From NCBI RefSeq assembly GCF_002270415.1, contig NZ_NNRI01000019.1, positions 1-64,000 of the forward strand: a stretch of 64,000 nucleotides of DNA. The letters run 5' to 3'. Numbering within the stretch: position 1 is the stretch's first letter; each line of letters begins with the position of its first letter. Below, piece by piece: positions 61,936 to 64,000 of this stretch. Source of the stretch: Mesorhizobium sophorae. GTDB taxonomy: Bacteria > Pseudomonadota > Alphaproteobacteria > Rhizobiales > Rhizobiaceae. The translations under genes were made by a program, and so were the position numbers. The notes beneath the pieces are model-generated. The model was given only the letters and a program-made list of their open reading frames with translations. It searched no databases and was not told the origin of the DNA.

Positions 61936-62145
61936 ATGTCGGCCGTAGAGGCAAGCTTTGCCCCCGCCCGGAAGCAGACATCGCGGCGGACCGTGTTGGA
62001 GGTCGTGGTAGCGCTAGGTGCAGAAGTTCACTATCCGCGAAGCGGCCATACGCACTTCCTCCAGCCAAATGCTCGCTGCGTTGCGTTCGTCGGGAGTACC
62101 AAGCGGCGGAGTAGCGCTCTGAACGTATGCCAGTCTCAACGTTGA
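61936..62145 (+). CDS. Small HicA-like frame next to the IS
   Basis: 69 codons. RTVLEVVVALGAEVHYPRSG, then HTHFLQPNARCVAFVGSTKR and RSSALNVCQSQR, loosely resembles the small HicA/YcfA-type fold (LGAExxxxxGGHxxFxxPNG) seen in rhizobial genomes. It begins 6 bp after the IS end and lacks a ribosome binding site, so the insertion may have cut off its leader. No antitoxin-like partner is visible. Weak assignment. Confidence 0.25.
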   Translation: MSAVEASFAPARKQTSRRTVLEVVVALGAEVHYPRSGHTHFLQPNARCVAFVGSTKRRSSALNVCQSQR

Positions 62146-62421
62146 AGGCCGCCGCTGACGCCAGCAAGCTGACATTCGAGAATAAATCTCTGCCCATTCG
62201 GCCGCTCTTAACAGTGACCTACTTTCCCTCGTCCAGGATCAGCGCGATGATTAGCGCATCATCTGATCAGTAACCAGATTGTGCGTGGGTGTGAGAAAAC
62301 GACAGCATTTGTCGGCCGCGACTGCATCAGGCAGGCACGGCAGAGGTTGTCCGGACACAAGGGGCAGGGCTGCCAGTGCGCAGACGTCCGACAATGCCGC
62401 GATGGCAAAAAGGAGAACGTG

Positions 62422-63249
62422 ATGAGAGTGATCTTGCTGTTGCTTATCACCTGGGTGGTAGTCGCGCCTGACACCTTGACGACAGCACTTGCCGCTCAAG
62501 CCAACCGGGTGACCGTGAGCTATGTGCTTCCCAAGAATTCAGCGCATCAGCCGATCTACGAACAACTGAAGGAAGTCAGGTTTCTGGAGAGGTTGCAGCA
62601 ATTTCTCAGTCCGTTCCGACTGCCGCGCCCTTTGCTGGTAAAGGTGGAGGGATGCGGCGGTGACGCCAATGCCTGGTATGAAGACAACGTGATAACGATT
62701 TGCTACGAGTACATTGAGGGACTCCGGAAAACCATGCCCGCAAACACCACGTTGGCCGGCGTCACGCCGGACGACGCCGTCATGGGTCCCTTGTTGGATA
62801 CCTGTTTCCATGAATTTGGCCACGCCCTATTCGAGATGCTGCGGGTGCCGGTGTTTGGACGCGAGGAAGACGCCGCCGATCAGGTGTCTGCCTACATCAC
62901 GCTGGAACTCCATAAGGACGAGGCACGCAGGATCGTCGGGGGCACCGCCTACGCGTATAAGACCGAGGCGGAGGCCGCGACAGCTCCACCTCAAATGGCG
63001 AAATTTGCGGACGTACATGGCACGCCAGCGCAACGCCTCTACAACGAGTTGTGCTTAGCCTATGGTGCCGACAAGGAGCAGTTCGGCTACATCGTCGATA
63101 AGGGATACTTGCCGAAGGAACGAGCCGAGGATTGCGCAGACGAATACCAACAGGTCAGTTATGCGTACAAGAAGCTGATCGAGCCGCATGTCGACCGTCA
63201 TCGCGCTAAAAAGGTGTTCGACAAGAGTTGGCTACGGCCGAGTGGATAG
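62422..63249 (+). CDS. DUF4344 putative exported zinc metallopeptidase
   Basis: About 275 residues. A signal peptide MRVILLLLITWVVVAPDTL precedes YVLPKNSAHQPIYEQLKEV, VEGCGGDANAWYED and the zinc motif FHEFGHALFEML (HExxH), then GREEDAADQVSAYI with a likely third zinc ligand. This is the DUF4344 pattern, a family of predicted secreted metallopeptidases. AGGAGAA lies before ATG 62422; the open frame from 62281 has no signal. It stands alone after the IS region. Substrate unknown. Confidence 0.87.
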   Translation: MRVILLLLITWVVVAPDTLTTALAAQANRVTVSYVLPKNSAHQPIYEQLKEVRFLERLQQFLSPFRLPRPLLVKVEGCGGDANAWYEDNVITICYEYIEGLRKTMPANTTLAGVTPDDAVMGPLLDTCFHEFGHALFEMLRVPVFGREEDAADQVSAYITLELHKDEARRIVGGTAYAYKTEAEAATAPPQMAKFADVHGTPAQRLYNELCLAYGADKEQFGYIVDKGYLPKERAEDCADEYQQVSYAYKKLIEPHVDRHRAKKVFDKSWLRPSG

Positions 63250-63440
63250 TGGGGTATCGTGCCGGTCGTGCGGCCCGAACTCCTCATAGCTAAGCCGGCC
63301 GCGCACGATTCGAAGATCCGTGTGCCCCGACTTGCCGGTTGCGAATCGCTAAACTCGCCATGCGCCTCGGCGGTTGCGATAGGCAAAAGCCAGGGCTAAA
63401 CGGCCAAAAAGAAAATGGCCGCCAGGGCACGCATGGGATT

Positions 63441-63728
63441 TCAAGCGCGCGCGAGGCGGGCTTGGCTGGCGGCCGCGAGTTTCCGCTCAGCCACGACGCC
63501 GAACAAGAGCCCGATCACCGTCCACAGGATGAGCTGGATCCCCATCGACGCGACGCGGAACTGCCACAACAGCACGGCCGAGAACTTCTCCAGCACCTCG
63601 TTGATGTCGGGCAGCGCCACCTTGACCAGCGCAAACACGATCAGGAAAGCGATACCGGCTATGATCGAGGCGTTCCACGCTCCGAGCTGCTTCCATAGGC
63701 GCCAGGCCGCGCGGAGTGCTTTGGCGGT
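63441..63728 (-). pseudogene. CbtA-like cobalt transporter C-terminal remnant
   Basis: A minus-strand frame bounded by TAG at 63731-63729 gives AWRLWKQLGAWNASIIAGIA, FLIVFALVKVALPDINEV, LWQFRVASMGIQLILWTVIG and LLFGVVAERKL. The LPDINEV-like and LWQFRVASxGxQxxLW motifs match the C-terminal helices of CbtA, a putative cobalt transporter. Only two membrane helices and no start codon are left, so the gene is truncated. The 5' two-thirds and any CbtB partner are absent. Confidence 0.5.
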
Positions 63729-63783
63729 CTAGGACAGCGGCCGGCCGGCGGGAAAACGGAACTGGCGAGGCATTGCAAGGGTT

Positions 63784-64000
63784 TCAGCCTGCGAAGTCCA
63801 GAAGTCTGGTGGCAGGCTCACGACGATGTTCGGTATGGGTGCGATCGATGCCTTCCACGGTGATCGCGAACGTCCCGTTCTCTATCCTTCCTATCCAGCC
63901 TTTGGCTTTTAGATACCAAAGATGAAACTCCAGATGTTCACGCGGGCAGTCGGCCATGCGTTCGAGTTCTGTATCGCCAATGCCGGGATTGTTGACGTCT
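63784..64000 (-). CDS. C-terminal part of an unrecognised gene (continues beyond the window)
   Basis: The minus-strand frame enters at the right edge and stops with TGA at 63786-63784. The visible 72 residues include NNPGIGDTELERMADCPREH, LEFHLWYLKAKGWIGRIE and NGTFAITVEGIDRT, which look like the wing and last helix of a winged-helix domain (DUF2513-like). The start is outside the window and function is unknown. Confidence 0.6.
   Translation of the reverse strand, partial: DVNNPGIGDTELERMADCPREHLEFHLWYLKAKGWIGRIENGTFAITVEGIDRTHTEHRREPATRLLDFAG

Overview
The window looks like chromosomal DNA of an alphaproteobacterium of the order Rhizobiales, most likely Mesorhizobium or a close relative. 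The evidence is a GC-rich sequence with strong third-position bias (it creates very long antisense shadow ORFs), a fused cysNC, an FrcBCA-type fructose importer with a ROK regulator, the rhizobial glgP-glgB-glgC-glgA-pgm-glgX order, GGAAC-N17-GTT promoters of the alphaproteobacterial general stress response, a Ros/MucR remnant, and dispersed palindromic repeats. The genus is inferred from recognition; no search was run.

Layout. 0-13.6 kb: surface polysaccharide (O-antigen) locus with two RgpF-family proteins, an acyltransferase-3, a Wzm/Wzt-type exporter, a membrane nucleotide-sugar 4,6-dehydratase (CapD/WbpM type), a family 2 glycosyltransferase, a small initiating sugar-phosphate transferase, a sugar epimerase/reductase and an O-antigen ligase. 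14.1-19 kb: sulfate activation (cysD, cysNC, cysQ), facing a DegT/WbpE-like nucleotide-sugar aminotransferase. 19.2-25 kb: fructose locus, with a leftward frcR - mutarotase-like - PfkB kinase operon diverging from frcBCA around a 40-bp palindrome that carries a candidate -35 on each strand. 25.2-38.2 kb: seven-gene glycogen cluster (glgP, glgB, glgC, glgA, pgm, glgX, alpha-glucosidase) covering synthesis, branching, debranching, phosphorolysis and hydrolysis. 38.2-40.4 kb: orphan TadE/TadG-like pair. 40.7-46.2 kb: oligopeptide ABC importer oppA-B-C-DF.

46.2-52.2 kb is an accessory, stress-flavoured stretch: two small lipoproteins, a His-rich exported protein, a 24-residue membrane peptide and a probable small RNA. 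Three of these sit behind near-perfect EcfG-type promoters within 1.1 kb. Next comes a translationally coupled operon of an SBP56/methanethiol-oxidase homologue, a [2Fe-2S] ferredoxin and a CoA-binding protein, then an OsmC protein and a flavin monooxygenase.

From 52.49 kb the sequence looks like a decayed integrated island. The 3' half of a tRNA-Pro(CGG) is followed by the C-terminal stub of a tyrosine recombinase and by broken pieces of a MucR/Ros regulator, a DNA methylase and a HipA-like kinase. After these come intact cargo genes (LysR, SDR, RidA, VOC, two alpha/beta hydrolases, DUF305), a chimeric ORF, a complete IS30-family element with imperfect inverted repeats and a 3-bp target duplication, a DUF4344 metallopeptidase and a CbtA-like fragment. 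The island's far end is not visible.
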